Assembly (NCBI GenBank): GCA_965284435.1
Contig: OZ260083.1
Span: forward strand, 1,054,001 to 1,118,000
Reading direction: 5' to 3'
Source: CAIYZT01 sp947461435
GTDB lineage: Bacteria > Pseudomonadota > Alphaproteobacteria > Rhodobacterales > Rhodobacteraceae
DNA length: 64,000 nucleotides
The notes beneath the pieces were generated by a model. The model saw only the letters and a program-made list of their open reading frames with translations. It made no database searches and was not told where the DNA came from. This document shows, one piece after another, positions 45,613-53,488 of this stretch. Position numbers and translations under genes: made by a program. Numbering within the stretch: the first letter of the stretch is position 1; each line of letters starts with the position of its first letter.

Positions 45613-45711
45613 TTGCGCCTGAACAAACTTCGGACTTCTCAGATTTCAAACCCGTGCTACGATAAGGGTTGAGCCTTCCGGAGGAGGAAGGCGAATTTCA
45701 GGGAGAGTATT

Positions 45712-46152
45712 ATGGCTGGAAATTACGCCGGCGGATGTGCGCATGTTCATGTGACCGCATCAGCTGAACCTATCGACAATCATGAATGCCACTGCAATGT
45801 CTGCAAGGCGGTGACGGGCCAACACACCACACATGTTGCGTTTTTCAACTATGGCGACGTCAAGGCTGACCATCCAGAAAAGATGAAGCGCGTGCCGTTC
45901 AATGCCAACAACCCAAACGGTCCACTGGAAATTTGTCTGTGTACCGATTGCGGCGCCGTTTTGATGCTGGACGACAAGCAAAAGCGTATTCGCGTCGCCG
46001 TGCCGAATGTGATGGGTTATGATGACGCGGCCTTCCCCAAGGCGACCTATCACGCCTTTTGGGACGAGACGAAGGGCTATGCAAAGCCTGCCGATGGACG
46101 CCCAGTCTTTGACGGGCTGCGCCCAGAGTTCACCTGGCCGCACGGCGCTTAA
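45712..46152 (+). CDS. GFA (glutathione-dependent formaldehyde-activating)-like domain protein
   Basis: This 146-aa protein of the GFA/CENP-V zinc fold has the cysteine pattern Cys9, Cys26-x-Cys28-x2-Cys31 (HECHCNVCKAVTG) and Cys77-x2-Cys80 (CLCTDCGAV). The family includes S-hydroxymethylglutathione synthase (Gfa) but most members have unknown roles. GGGAGAG precedes the ATG; a 7-bp hairpin (GCCTTCC/GGAAGGC, 45673-45692) lies in the leader. It interrupts the spc operon between rpmD and rplO and is bounded upstream by a terminator and downstream by a promoter-like region, so it is probably a separate unit. Ribosomal function should not be assumed. Confidence 0.83.
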   Translation: MAGNYAGGCAHVHVTASAEPIDNHECHCNVCKAVTGQHTTHVAFFNYGDVKADHPEKMKRVPFNANNPNGPLEICLCTDCGAVLMLDDKQKRIRVAVPNVMGYDDAAFPKATYHAFWDETKGYAKPADGRPVFDGLRPEFTWPHGA

Positions 46153-46202
46153 CACGGGACTTATCGGGGCCCGGCGAGAGTTCTGGCCAGTGATAAAGCG
46201 GC

Positions 46203-46231
46203 TTGATCTGACGGGGGCGTGCCACTATACG
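46203..46231 (+). promoter_or_regulatory. Putative sigma-70 promoter upstream of rplO
   Basis: TTGATC (46203-46208) and TATACG (46226-46231) are separated by 17 bp, about 94 bp before the rplO start. Both boxes match the consensus in four positions. It would restart transcription of rplO-secY-adk after the GFA gene. Confidence 0.5.
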
Positions 46232-46236
46232 CCCCC
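46213..46236 (+). promoter_or_regulatory. Palindrome overlapping the rplO promoter
   Basis: GGGGGCGT (46213-46220) and ACGCCCCC (46229-46236) are perfect 8-bp inverted repeats whose right arm covers the end of the putative -10 box. A second dyad, ATGACC/GGTCAT (46238-46255), follows directly. The first could be an operator or the end hairpin of the GFA transcript; no T-run follows, which favours an operator. Confidence 0.45.
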
Positions 46237-46324
46237 GATGACCTTCCTTGGTCATGAGAATCAACATTCGCCGTGTTTGCCCCGCCGTCGCAGCGGGCGC
46301 AGTTCCGGCATAGGAGTATGCGAC

Positions 46325-46810
46325 ATGAAATTGAATGAGCTTCACGACAACCCCGGCGCCACCAAAAAGCAAAAGCGTGTGGCGCGCGGCCCGGGTTCGG
46401 GCAAGGGCAAGACCGCTGGCCGTGGTATCAAGGGTCAGTCGTCACGTTCGGGCGTGGCCTTGGGCGGATACGAGGGTGGCCAGATGCCGCTCTATCGTCG
46501 TTTGCCAAAGCGCGGGTTCAACAAGCCGAACCAACTGCATTTTTCGGTCGTCAATCTTGGGCTGATCGAAAAGTTCATTGCCGCCGGCAAGCTGGATGTG
46601 TCCGTCGTCATCACCGAAGAGGCGTTGATCGCTGCTGGTCTGACGTCGAATCCCCGTGATGGTATCCGGATCCTTGCAAAAGGTGACATCAAGACCGCGA
46701 TCAAGCTGGCCGTAACGGGCGCATCTGCTTCGGCGATCGCTGCGATCGAAGCTGCGGGTGGTTCCATCACCGTTTCGCGTCCTGCAAAGGCCGATGCGGC
46801 CGCTGAATAA
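46325..46810 (+). CDS. rplO: 50S ribosomal protein L15
   Basis: This 161-aa L15 begins MKLNELHDNPGATKKQKRVA and has the glycine-rich stretch GKGKTAGRGIKGQSSRSGVA and YEGGQMPLYRRLPKRGF. AGGAG precedes the ATG at 46325; the frame is open further upstream but that part is not L15. A 122-bp gap with a stable hairpin separates it from secY. Confidence 0.97.
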   Translation: MKLNELHDNPGATKKQKRVARGPGSGKGKTAGRGIKGQSSRSGVALGGYEGGQMPLYRRLPKRGFNKPNQLHFSVVNLGLIEKFIAAGKLDVSVVITEEALIAAGLTSNPRDGIRILAKGDIKTAIKLAVTGASASAIAAIEAAGGSITVSRPAKADAAAE

Positions 46811-46880
46811 CGCAAACAAACGGAATCTTGGGTTGTGAGCGGCCGTAAGACCGCTTACATCCTTCTACGAAGTTTTCCCG

Positions 46881-46910
46881 CGCCGCCAACCGGAAAACGG
46901 TTCGGCGGCG
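46881..46910 (+). promoter_or_regulatory. Hairpin between rplO and secY
   Basis: CGCCGCC (46881-46887) pairs with GGCGGCG (46904-46910), extended by AACCG/CGGTT with one bulged C and an A-rich loop. There is no T-run. It may tune read-through or translation of secY relative to the r-proteins. Confidence 0.45.
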
Positions 46911-46932
46911 TCGTCCATGAAAGAGACCGGAA

Positions 46933-48300
46933 ATGGCATCTGCTGCAGAGCAAATGGCCGCAAACCTCTCCTGGGGTGCGCTGTCCAAGGCAACTGACCT
47001 TCGTCAACGGATATTTTACACGATCGGCCTATTGGTGATCTTCCGGTTGGGCACCTATGTGCCTGTTCCCGGGATTGATGCTGTCAAGCTGGCTGAATTC
47101 ATGGATTCTGCGGGAACAGGGATCGGCGGGATGCTTTCGGTGTTTACCGGAGGTGCCATAAAGCGAATGGGAATCTTCGCACTTGGAATCATGCCGTACA
47201 TTTCGGCGTCGATCATTGTTCAATTGCTGTCTTCGATGGTTCCCGCGCTGGAACAGTTGAAGAAAGAGGGCGATCAAGGCCGAAAGAAGATCAATCAATA
47301 CACCCGCTATGCGACCGTCTTTTTGGCGACCTTTCAAGGTTGGGGCATTGCGGCGTCTATCCAGTCAGGTGGGCTTGCCCATGATCCGGGCATGTTCTTT
47401 ATGCTGTCTTGCGTCATTACCATCGTCGGGGGCACCATGTTCCTGATGTGGCTGGGAGAGCAGATCACAAGCCGCGGGTTCGGTAACGGAACCTCTTTGA
47501 TCATTTTCGTTGGTATCGTGGCAGAAATCCCGGCGGCCTTGGCGCAATTCTTTAGTCAGGGACGTTCTGGTGCCATTTCAACGCCGGTCATCATCGGCGT
47601 CATGGTGATGATCGTGGCGGTCATCGCGGCCGTGGTCTTCATGGAGCGGGCGTTGCGGAAGATTCACATCCAATATCCCCGCCGTCAGGTGGGAATGAAG
47701 GTGTACGACGGCGGCTCCAGTCATTTGCCGATCAAGGTAAACCCGGCCGGTGTTATTCCCGCTATCTTTGCCTCGTCGTTGCTTTTGCTGCCGGTCACGG
47801 TGTCTACCTTCTCTGGCGCTGGAACAGGGCCGATCATGTCGACAGTTCTGGCGTACTTTGGCCCGGGACAGCCGCTTTATCTGCTGTTCTACGTGGCGAT
47901 GATTGTGTTCTTTACCTATTTCTACACGCAAAACGTTGCGTTCAAGACAGACGAAGTGTCGGAGAATCTGAAGAATCAGAATGGGTTTATTCCCGGTATC
48001 CGTCCAGGAAAGAAGACCGAAGAGTATCTTGATTACGTCGTGACCCGTATCTTGGTGCTTGGGTCAGCCTATTTGGCGGCCATTTGTTTCTTGCCGGAAA
48101 TCATGCGGAATTGGGCGGGAATTCCGTTCTATTTCGGCGGAACCTCGGTTCTGATCGTAGTTTCGGTTACGATGGATTCGATCAACCAGCTGCAGTCGCA
48201 TCTTCTGGCCCATCAATACGAAGGTTTGATTGAAAAATCTCAACTGCGCGGCCGTAAGCGCACCGCGACGACTGTCAACAAGCCTCCAGCGCGCCGCTAA
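46933..48300 (+). CDS. secY: Preprotein translocase subunit SecY
   Basis: This 455-aa SecY forms the protein-conducting channel. Ten transmembrane helices are apparent, including the pore-lining ALGIMPYISASIIVQLLSSM (TM2b) and FGNGTSLIIFVGIVAEIPAA. The cytoplasmic loops GGSSHLPIKVNPAGVIPAIF and RPGKKTEEYLDYVVTRI contact SecA and ribosomes. The start MASAAEQMAANLSWGALSKA is typical for alphaproteobacteria. adk follows after 17 bp. Confidence 0.98.
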   Translation: MASAAEQMAANLSWGALSKATDLRQRIFYTIGLLVIFRLGTYVPVPGIDAVKLAEFMDSAGTGIGGMLSVFTGGAIKRMGIFALGIMPYISASIIVQLLSSMVPALEQLKKEGDQGRKKINQYTRYATVFLATFQGWGIAASIQSGGLAHDPGMFFMLSCVITIVGGTMFLMWLGEQITSRGFGNGTSLIIFVGIVAEIPAALAQFFSQGRSGAISTPVIIGVMVMIVAVIAAVVFMERALRKIHIQYPRRQVGMKVYDGGSSHLPIKVNPAGVIPAIFASSLLLLPVTVSTFSGAGTGPIMSTVLAYFGPGQPLYLLFYVAMIVFFTYFYTQNVAFKTDEVSENLKNQNGFIPGIRPGKKTEEYLDYVVTRILVLGSAYLAAICFLPEIMRNWAGIPFYFGGTSVLIVVSVTMDSINQLQSHLLAHQYEGLIEKSQLRGRKRTATTVNKPPARR

Positions 48301-48317
48301 GAAAGGGTCTGTCACTG

Positions 48318-48968
48318 ATGCCGAATATCATCCTTCTTGGGCCGCCCGGCGCTGGCAAAGGGACACAAGCCAAACGGCTTGTGGACGAACGGGCCATGGT
48401 GCAGCTTTCGACGGGAGATATGCTGCGTGAGGCCAAGACCAGCGGAACCGAGATGGGCAAGCGCGTGTCGGACGTGATGGCGCGCGGCGAGTTGGTGACC
48501 GACGAAATCGTGATTGGATTGATTGCCGAAAAATTGTCCCAAGGGGCAGGGGGCGGCTTCATATTTGACGGGTTTCCGCGCACGCTGAAGCAGGCAGATG
48601 CCTTGGGCGAATTGCTTGCGACGTCGGGGCAGAACCTGAGTGCCGTGATCGAGATGCACGTTGACGACGCAGCCTTGGTCGCGCGCATCACGGGGCGTTT
48701 TACCTGCGGCACGTGCGGTGAAGTCTATCATGATCAAACGCGGCCGTCGAAGGTGGACGGGACATGTGATGCCTGCGGTGGCCATGACATGAAGCGCAGA
48801 GCGGACGACAACGAGAGCGCCTTGAAGACGCGCCTGATGGAATACTACAAGAAGACATCACCCTTGATCGGCTATTACTATGCCAAGGGTCAGCTGACAT
48901 CGGTCGACGCTCTGGCCGAGATGGATGTTGTTGCGTCTTCCATTTCCAAAGTTCTTGACAAGGCATAA
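48318..48968 (+). CDS. adk: Adenylate kinase with Cys4 zinc lid
   Basis: This 216-aa adenylate kinase interconverts ATP + AMP and 2 ADP. It has the P-loop GPPGAGKGTQAKRL, the AMP-binding DGFPRTLKQADAL and a LID domain with two Cys pairs (FTCGTCGEVYHDQ and GTCDACGGHD), so it is the zinc-binding form. It follows secY as in many bacteria. A candidate promoter for the alpha operon begins 17 bp after its stop. Confidence 0.97.
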   Translation: MPNIILLGPPGAGKGTQAKRLVDERAMVQLSTGDMLREAKTSGTEMGKRVSDVMARGELVTDEIVIGLIAEKLSQGAGGGFIFDGFPRTLKQADALGELLATSGQNLSAVIEMHVDDAALVARITGRFTCGTCGEVYHDQTRPSKVDGTCDACGGHDMKRRADDNESALKTRLMEYYKKTSPLIGYYYAKGQLTSVDALAEMDVVASSISKVLDKA

Positions 48969-48984
48969 AAATCCTGCGGCGGCC

Positions 48985-49013
48985 TTGACGCCCTGCATGA
49001 AAGCCCCTAAAGG
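48985..49013 (+). promoter_or_regulatory. Putative promoter of the alpha operon (rpsM)
   Basis: TTGACG (48985-48990), a 17-bp spacer and TAAAGG (49008-49013) lie 135 bp upstream of rpsM. The -35 box matches in five of six positions. The decamer CCCTGCATGA just after the -35 box also occurs just after the -35 box of the rpsL promoter (30982). Confidence 0.5.
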
Positions 49014-49147
49014 ACGGCTTCCCGTAGCGGAATCTCCGTCTGCGGGTTTCCCATATTTGGGAAGATTGAGCGTTCGGACCCGTGGGTTCGGGCAGTTGTG
49101 AAAAAAGGTTCTGGAACGACGGAACCGCAACGAAAAGGAAGACACGT

Positions 49148-49516
49148 TTGGCACGTATTGCTGGCGTTAACATCCCGACGCAGAAACGGGTTATCATTTC
49201 TCTTCAGTACATCGCTGGGATCGGCGCCGCTAACGCGGCACAGATCTGTACCGCGCTGAACATTGACGCCGCACGCCGGGTCAATCAGTTGTCGGATGCC
49301 GAAGTGCTGGCCATGCGGGAATACATCGACGCGAATTTCACCGTGGAAGGCGATCTTCGCCGCGAAGTCACGATGAACATCAAGCGTCTGATGGACCTTG
49401 GCTGCTATCGTGGCTTGCGTCACCGTAAGGGTCTGCCCGTCCGCGGTCAGCGCACCCATACGAACGCTCGTACCCGCAAGGGCCCCGCAAAAGCCATCGC
49501 TGGCAAGAAGAAGTAA
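49148..49516 (+). CDS. rpsM: 30S ribosomal protein S13
   Basis: This 122-aa S13 contacts the P-site tRNA and the 50S subunit. It reads (TTG start) MARIAGVNIPTQKRVIISLQ, then YIAGIGAANAAQIC and RHRKGLPVRGQRTHTNARTR. I chose TTG at 49148 because the protein then has the family N-terminus and AAGGAAG lies just upstream; the only upstream start in the frame would add a 22-residue tail unlike S13. Confidence 0.95.
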   Translation: MARIAGVNIPTQKRVIISLQYIAGIGAANAAQICTALNIDAARRVNQLSDAEVLAMREYIDANFTVEGDLRREVTMNIKRLMDLGCYRGLRHRKGLPVRGQRTHTNARTRKGPAKAIAGKKK

Positions 49517-49531
49517 GGGGAGAGCTGACCT

Positions 49532-49927
49532 ATGGCACGCGATACCAAAACATCCCGCACGAAGAAAAAAGAACGTAAGAACATCGCCGCTGGTGTGGTT
49601 CACGTCAATTCTTCGTTCAACAATACAAAGATCCTGATCTCTGACGTTCAGGGCAATGCGATTTCGTGGTCCTCTTCGGGCACGATGGGCTTCAAAGGCT
49701 CGCGCAAGTCGACGCCTTACGCCGCGCAGATGGCCGCAGAAGATGCAGCCCGCAAGGCGCAGGAACATGGCATGAAAACCGTTGAGGTTGAAGTGCAAGG
49801 TCCGGGTTCGGGCCGCGAATCGGCTTTGCGCGCCTTGGCTGCTGCAGGTTTGAACATCACGTCGATCCGCGATGTCACGCCGCTGGCGCACAACGGTTGC
49901 CGCCCGCCAAAGCGCCGCCGCGTTTAA
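49532..49927 (+). CDS. rpsK: 30S ribosomal protein S11
   Basis: This 131-aa S11 forms the platform of the 30S subunit. It contains GVVHVNSSFNNTKILISDVQ, WSSSGTMGFKGSRKSTPYAA and VTPLAHNGCRPPKRRRV. It follows rpsM by 15 bp. The gene for S4, part of the E. coli alpha operon, is absent between rpsK and rpoA, as is usual in alphaproteobacteria. Confidence 0.98.
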   Translation: MARDTKTSRTKKKERKNIAAGVVHVNSSFNNTKILISDVQGNAISWSSSGTMGFKGSRKSTPYAAQMAAEDAARKAQEHGMKTVEVEVQGPGSGRESALRALAAAGLNITSIRDVTPLAHNGCRPPKRRRV

Positions 49928-50044
49928 GATTTCTATCATTTGGTCGGGCCGGGCGATTTCGTTCGGTCCGATTTCGATATTCAGACCCTCGGGCGTCTCC
50001 TGCTTTACGGAACATGGGCAGGCGACAAGAATGGAGGCGACAGC

Positions 50045-51061
50045 ATGATCCATAAGAACTGGAAAGAACTCATCCGTCCGGCGCAGCTGGTTGTGAAGGC
50101 GGGATCTGATCCTAGCCGCACCGCAACGCTGATCGCCGAACCGCTGGAGCGCGGATTTGGCCTGACGCTGGGCAACGCGCTGCGCCGCGTCTTGATGTCG
50201 TCGCTTCAGGGCGCGGCAATCACCTCTGTTCAGATCGACAACGTTCTGCACGAGTTTTCGTCGGTGGCCGGTGTGCGTGAAGACGTGACGGACATCGTTT
50301 TGAACCTGAAGGGCGTGCGGCTCAAGATGGATATCGAGGGGCCAAAGCGCGTCTCGATCTCTGCCAAGGGACCGGGCGTTGTAACCGCCGGCGATATTTC
50401 TGAATCGCATGGCATTGAAATCTTGAACCGTGATCACGTGATCTGCCATCTTGATGACGGCGCCGATGTGTTCATGGAACTGACAGTAAACACCGGAAAA
50501 GGCTATGTTTCGGCCGACAAGAACCGTCCGGAAGATGCGCCAATCGGGCTGATGCCGATCGACGCCATCTATTCGCCGGTCAAGAAAGTGTCTTACGAAG
50601 TCACCCCGACCCGCGAGGGCCAGGTGCTGGACTATGACAAGCTGACGATGAAGGTTGAAACCGATGGGTCGCTGACCCCGGATGACGCGGTGGCTTACGC
50701 CGCGCGTATCTTGCAAGACCAACTGGCCATCTTCGTGAACTTCGATGAACCGGAATCGGCGAAAGCCGGCGAAGTGGATGCAGGGTTGGAATTCAATCCG
50801 CTGCTGCTGAAGAAAGTCGATGAGCTGGAGCTTTCGGTTCGTTCTGCAAACTGCCTGAAGAACGATAACATCGTTTACATCGGTGATCTGATTCAGAAAA
50901 CCGAAGCCGAAATGCTGCGGACGCCGAACTTTGGACGCAAATCCTTGAATGAAATCAAGGAAGTGCTTTCGGGCATGGGGCTGCATCTGGGTATGGAAGT
51001 CGAAGATTGGCCGCCAGAGAATATTGAAGATCTGGCCAAGCGCTTTGAGGATCAGTTCTAA
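50045..51061 (+). CDS. rpoA: DNA-directed RNA polymerase subunit alpha
   Basis: This 338-aa alpha subunit has the N-terminal dimerisation domain (AEPLERGFGLTLGNALRRVL, MSSLQGAAITSVQIDNVLHE) and the C-terminal domain with helix-hairpin-helix residues (NCLKNDNIVYIGDLIQKTE, TPNFGRKSLNEIKEVLSGMG) that binds UP elements and activators. GGAGG precedes the ATG at 50045. The 117-bp gap from rpsK and the 161-bp gap to rplQ hold no other gene. Confidence 0.98.
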   Translation: MIHKNWKELIRPAQLVVKAGSDPSRTATLIAEPLERGFGLTLGNALRRVLMSSLQGAAITSVQIDNVLHEFSSVAGVREDVTDIVLNLKGVRLKMDIEGPKRVSISAKGPGVVTAGDISESHGIEILNRDHVICHLDDGADVFMELTVNTGKGYVSADKNRPEDAPIGLMPIDAIYSPVKKVSYEVTPTREGQVLDYDKLTMKVETDGSLTPDDAVAYAARILQDQLAIFVNFDEPESAKAGEVDAGLEFNPLLLKKVDELELSVRSANCLKNDNIVYIGDLIQKTEAEMLRTPNFGRKSLNEIKEVLSGMGLHLGMEVEDWPPENIEDLAKRFEDQF

Positions 51062-51070
51062 AGTTACCAA

Positions 51071-51090
51071 GGGGGGTGTTCGCACCCCCC
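51071..51090 (+). promoter_or_regulatory. Hairpin between rpoA and rplQ
   Basis: GGGGGGTG (51071-51078) pairs perfectly with CACCCCCC (51083-51090) around a TTCG tetraloop, 9 bp after the rpoA stop. There is no T-run, so it probably stabilises or attenuates the message rather than ending it. Confidence 0.55.
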
Positions 51091-51222
51091 TGAAAATGCC
51101 CGGGATGCCGGGGAATGCGATCGAGGTTCACAAGAACGTCGGTCAGGGCAAAAGCCCCAAGGTGAGTGGGACCAATCGTAGGCCCTGCCGGACAAAGTAA
51201 AATACGCGAAGAGGAGAATTCC

Positions 51223-51642
51223 ATGCGTCACTCACACGGCTATCGCAAGCTGAACCGGACCCATGAACACCGCAAAGCGATGTTCTCGAATATGGCCGGC
51301 TCACTTATTGAACACGAACAAATCAAAACCACGCTGCCCAAGGCCAAGGAACTGCGCCCGATCATCGAAAAGCTGATCACCTTGGCAAAGCGCGGCGATC
51401 TGCATGCGCGCCGTCAGGCCGCATCGCAATTGAAGCAAGATCAGTATGTCGAGCGTCTGTTCGCCATCCTTGGTCCGCGGTATCAGACCCGTCAGGGCGG
51501 TTACGTTCGGGTACTGAAGGCCGGTTTCCGCTATGGTGACATGGCGCCGATGGCAATCATCGAATTTGTTGACCGGGATCCGAATGCAAAAGGTGCGGCT
51601 GACCATGCACGCACGGCAGCATTTGAAGTTGCCGACGAATAA
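51223..51642 (+). CDS. rplQ: 50S ribosomal protein L17
   Basis: This 139-aa L17 lies near the tunnel exit. It begins MRHSHGYRKLNRTHEHRKAM and contains SLIEHEQIKTTLPKAKELRP and RQGGYVRVLKAGFRYGDMAP. GAGGAG precedes the ATG at 51223. It ends the ribosomal supercluster and is closed by a strong terminator. Confidence 0.97.
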   Translation: MRHSHGYRKLNRTHEHRKAMFSNMAGSLIEHEQIKTTLPKAKELRPIIEKLITLAKRGDLHARRQAASQLKQDQYVERLFAILGPRYQTRQGGYVRVLKAGFRYGDMAPMAIIEFVDRDPNAKGAADHARTAAFEVADE

Positions 51643-51665
51643 AGCCCGCTGACAAGATCAGGGCC

Positions 51666-51694
51666 AGGGCCGCACCAATTGTGCGGCCCTTTTT
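51666..51694 (+). terminator. Rho-independent terminator after rplQ
   Basis: A perfect 10-bp stem, AGGGCCGCAC (51666-51675) with GTGCGGCCCT (51681-51690), closes a five-base loop and is followed by TTTTCTTTG. It ends the alpha operon. Confidence 0.88.
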
Positions 51695-51724
51695 CTTTGC
51701 CCAAGGCTAGCGTAGCATGGCCGA

Positions 51725-53038
51725 ATGACCGACTTGTTCGATACGCCTTCTGCCAACGCTGCGGCCCAGGGCCTGCGCCCCTTGGCCGACCGCTTGCGGC
51801 CAACGGCCTTGGATCAGGTGATCGGACAAGACAAAGTCCTGTCCGCCGAAGGTCCGCTTGGCGCTATGCTGGCCTCCCACTCGTTGTCGTCGTTGATCTT
51901 GTGGGGGCCGCCGGGGGTTGGGAAAACGACCATTGCCCGTCTTCTGGCGGACCAAAGTGATCTGGCCTTTGTGCAGATTTCGGCCATCTTTACGGGCGTT
52001 CCTGATCTGAAGAAGATTTTTGAAAGCGCGAAAATCCGGCACCATAACGGTCAGGGAACGCTGCTGTTCGTCGACGAAATCCACCGGTTCAATAAAGCAC
52101 AGCAGGATGGTTTTTTGCCCTTTATGGAGGACGGGACAATCTTGTTGGTCGGGGCCACAACCGAGAACCCAAGCTTTGAGCTGAACGCGGCATTGCTGTC
52201 TCGCTCGCAGGTGATTGTTCTGGATCGGCTGACCTTGTCGGATCTGGAGCGCATGACACAGCGCGCCGAACAGGATTTGGGCCGCCCATTGCCCTTGAAC
52301 GGAGAGGCGCGGGAAACGTTGATGGAGATGGCGGACGGTGACGGCCGCGCCCTTTTGAATTTGATCGAGCAGGTTTCGGCCTGGCGCGTCGACAAGCCGT
52401 TGGACCGAGATCAACTGTCGGCGCGGCTGATGCGCCGTGCTGCCAAGTATGACAAATCCGGTGAAGAACATTATAATTTGATATCGGCGCTTCATAAATC
52501 CGTGCGGGGATCAGATCCGGATGCGGCGCTTTACTGGTTCGCGCGGATGCTGGAAGGCGGAGAAGACCCAAGGTTTCTGGCGCGCCGCATCACCCGAATG
52601 GCGGTCGAGGATATCGGACTGGCCGACCCACAGGCCCAACAAGTTTGCCTTGAAAGTTGGCAGACTTATGAGCGGCTGGGCAGTCCCGAGGGAGAGCTTG
52701 CGTTGGCGCAGGCAGTTGTCTACCTCGCGCTCGCGCCGAAATCGAACGCCGTCTACACGGCCTACAAGGCGGCCCGGGCCGCTGCGCGTGAGACGGGCAG
52801 CCATCCACCACCGCTGCATATTCGCAATGCCCCAACCCGGTTGATGAAGGAAATCGGCTATGGTGCGGGCTATGCCTATGATCACGATGCCGAAGACAGC
52901 TTTTCAGGCCAAAACTATTTCCCCGATGGGATGAAAAGGCCGGTCTATTATGTGCCGCCCGAACGCGGTTTTGAGCGTGAGTTGAGAAAACGCATCGACT
53001 ACTTTTCAAAACTTCGCCTGAAACGACAGGCGGAGTGA
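51725..53038 (+). CDS. rarA: Replication-associated recombination protein RarA (MgsA) AAA+ ATPase
   Basis: This 437-aa protein belongs to the RarA/MgsA/WRNIP1 family that acts at stalled replication forks. It has Walker A WGPPGVGKTTIARLLA, Walker B LLFVDEIHRFNKAQQD, sensor GATTENPSFELNAALLSRSQ and the C-terminal tetramerisation region (YHNLISALHKSVRGSDPDAA-type helix, read here as EEHYNLISALHKSVRGSDPD). The C-terminal end FPDGMKRPVYYVPPERGFER is typical. The ribosome binding site is weak. crcB follows after a 96-bp gap. Confidence 0.94.
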   Translation: MTDLFDTPSANAAAQGLRPLADRLRPTALDQVIGQDKVLSAEGPLGAMLASHSLSSLILWGPPGVGKTTIARLLADQSDLAFVQISAIFTGVPDLKKIFESAKIRHHNGQGTLLFVDEIHRFNKAQQDGFLPFMEDGTILLVGATTENPSFELNAALLSRSQVIVLDRLTLSDLERMTQRAEQDLGRPLPLNGEARETLMEMADGDGRALLNLIEQVSAWRVDKPLDRDQLSARLMRRAAKYDKSGEEHYNLISALHKSVRGSDPDAALYWFARMLEGGEDPRFLARRITRMAVEDIGLADPQAQQVCLESWQTYERLGSPEGELALAQAVVYLALAPKSNAVYTAYKAARAAARETGSHPPPLHIRNAPTRLMKEIGYGAGYAYDHDAEDSFSGQNYFPDGMKRPVYYVPPERGFERELRKRIDYFSKLRLKRQAE

Positions 53039-53134
53039 CGCCTGCGAAAGGTGGTATTGCCGCAATCGTCGCAGAGTGGGGGCCAAAACGACCCAAAGGT
53101 TGACAAATCCCTTCGCCCGCCCCAAGGAAACCTG

Positions 53135-53488
53135 ATGTTTTCAACCCTTGCCCAAGTTGCCCTTGGCGGAGCCATCGGCTCTGTTCTGCGGTTCGTCACT
53201 GTGTCATCAGTCGGCGCCCCCCTTGCCACGCTTGGGGTGAATGTCGTGGGAAGTTTTGTCATGGGCTTTTTGTTTGTGGGCCTGACCACCCGCAGCAGCC
53301 TTTCCCCGCTGTTGATGGCCGGAGTGTTGGGCGGGTTTACAACCTTTTCTGCATTCTCGCTTGATGCGCTTAAGCTTTGGCAATCGGGCCAAGGGATACA
53401 AGCGGCGATGTATGTTGTGGCTTCGGTCGGCCTTTCCCTTCTTGCTGTCGCCCTTGGCGCGGCCATTGCCAAAGGAGCCCTCGGATGA
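53135..53488 (+). CDS. crcB: Fluoride efflux channel CrcB/Fluc
   Basis: This 117-aa membrane protein has four predicted helices and the Fluc signatures GGAIGSVLRF near the N-terminus, GTLGVNVVGSF-like TLGVNVVGSFVMGFL (with the polar-track Asn) and GVLGGFTTFSAFSLD. It exports fluoride as a dual-topology dimer. AAGGAAA precedes the ATG at 53135; in-frame upstream sequence is not membrane-like. Its stop overlaps the next start by 4 bp. No fluoride riboswitch could be recognised in the 96 bp upstream. Confidence 0.92.
   Translation: MFSTLAQVALGGAIGSVLRFVTVSSVGAPLATLGVNVVGSFVMGFLFVGLTTRSSLSPLLMAGVLGGFTTFSAFSLDALKLWQSGQGIQAAMYVVASVGLSLLAVALGAAIAKGALG

Noticed and set aside
49007..51085. 692-codon minus-strand frame antisense to rpsM, rpsK and rpoA
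   Set aside because: Antisense shadow of highly expressed genes with strong third-position GC; crosses three real genes.
53039..53134. Fluoride riboswitch upstream of crcB
   Set aside because: The 96-bp gap lacks the conserved pseudoknot segments I would expect; crcB is also linked to rarA in orientation, so no independent leader is evident.
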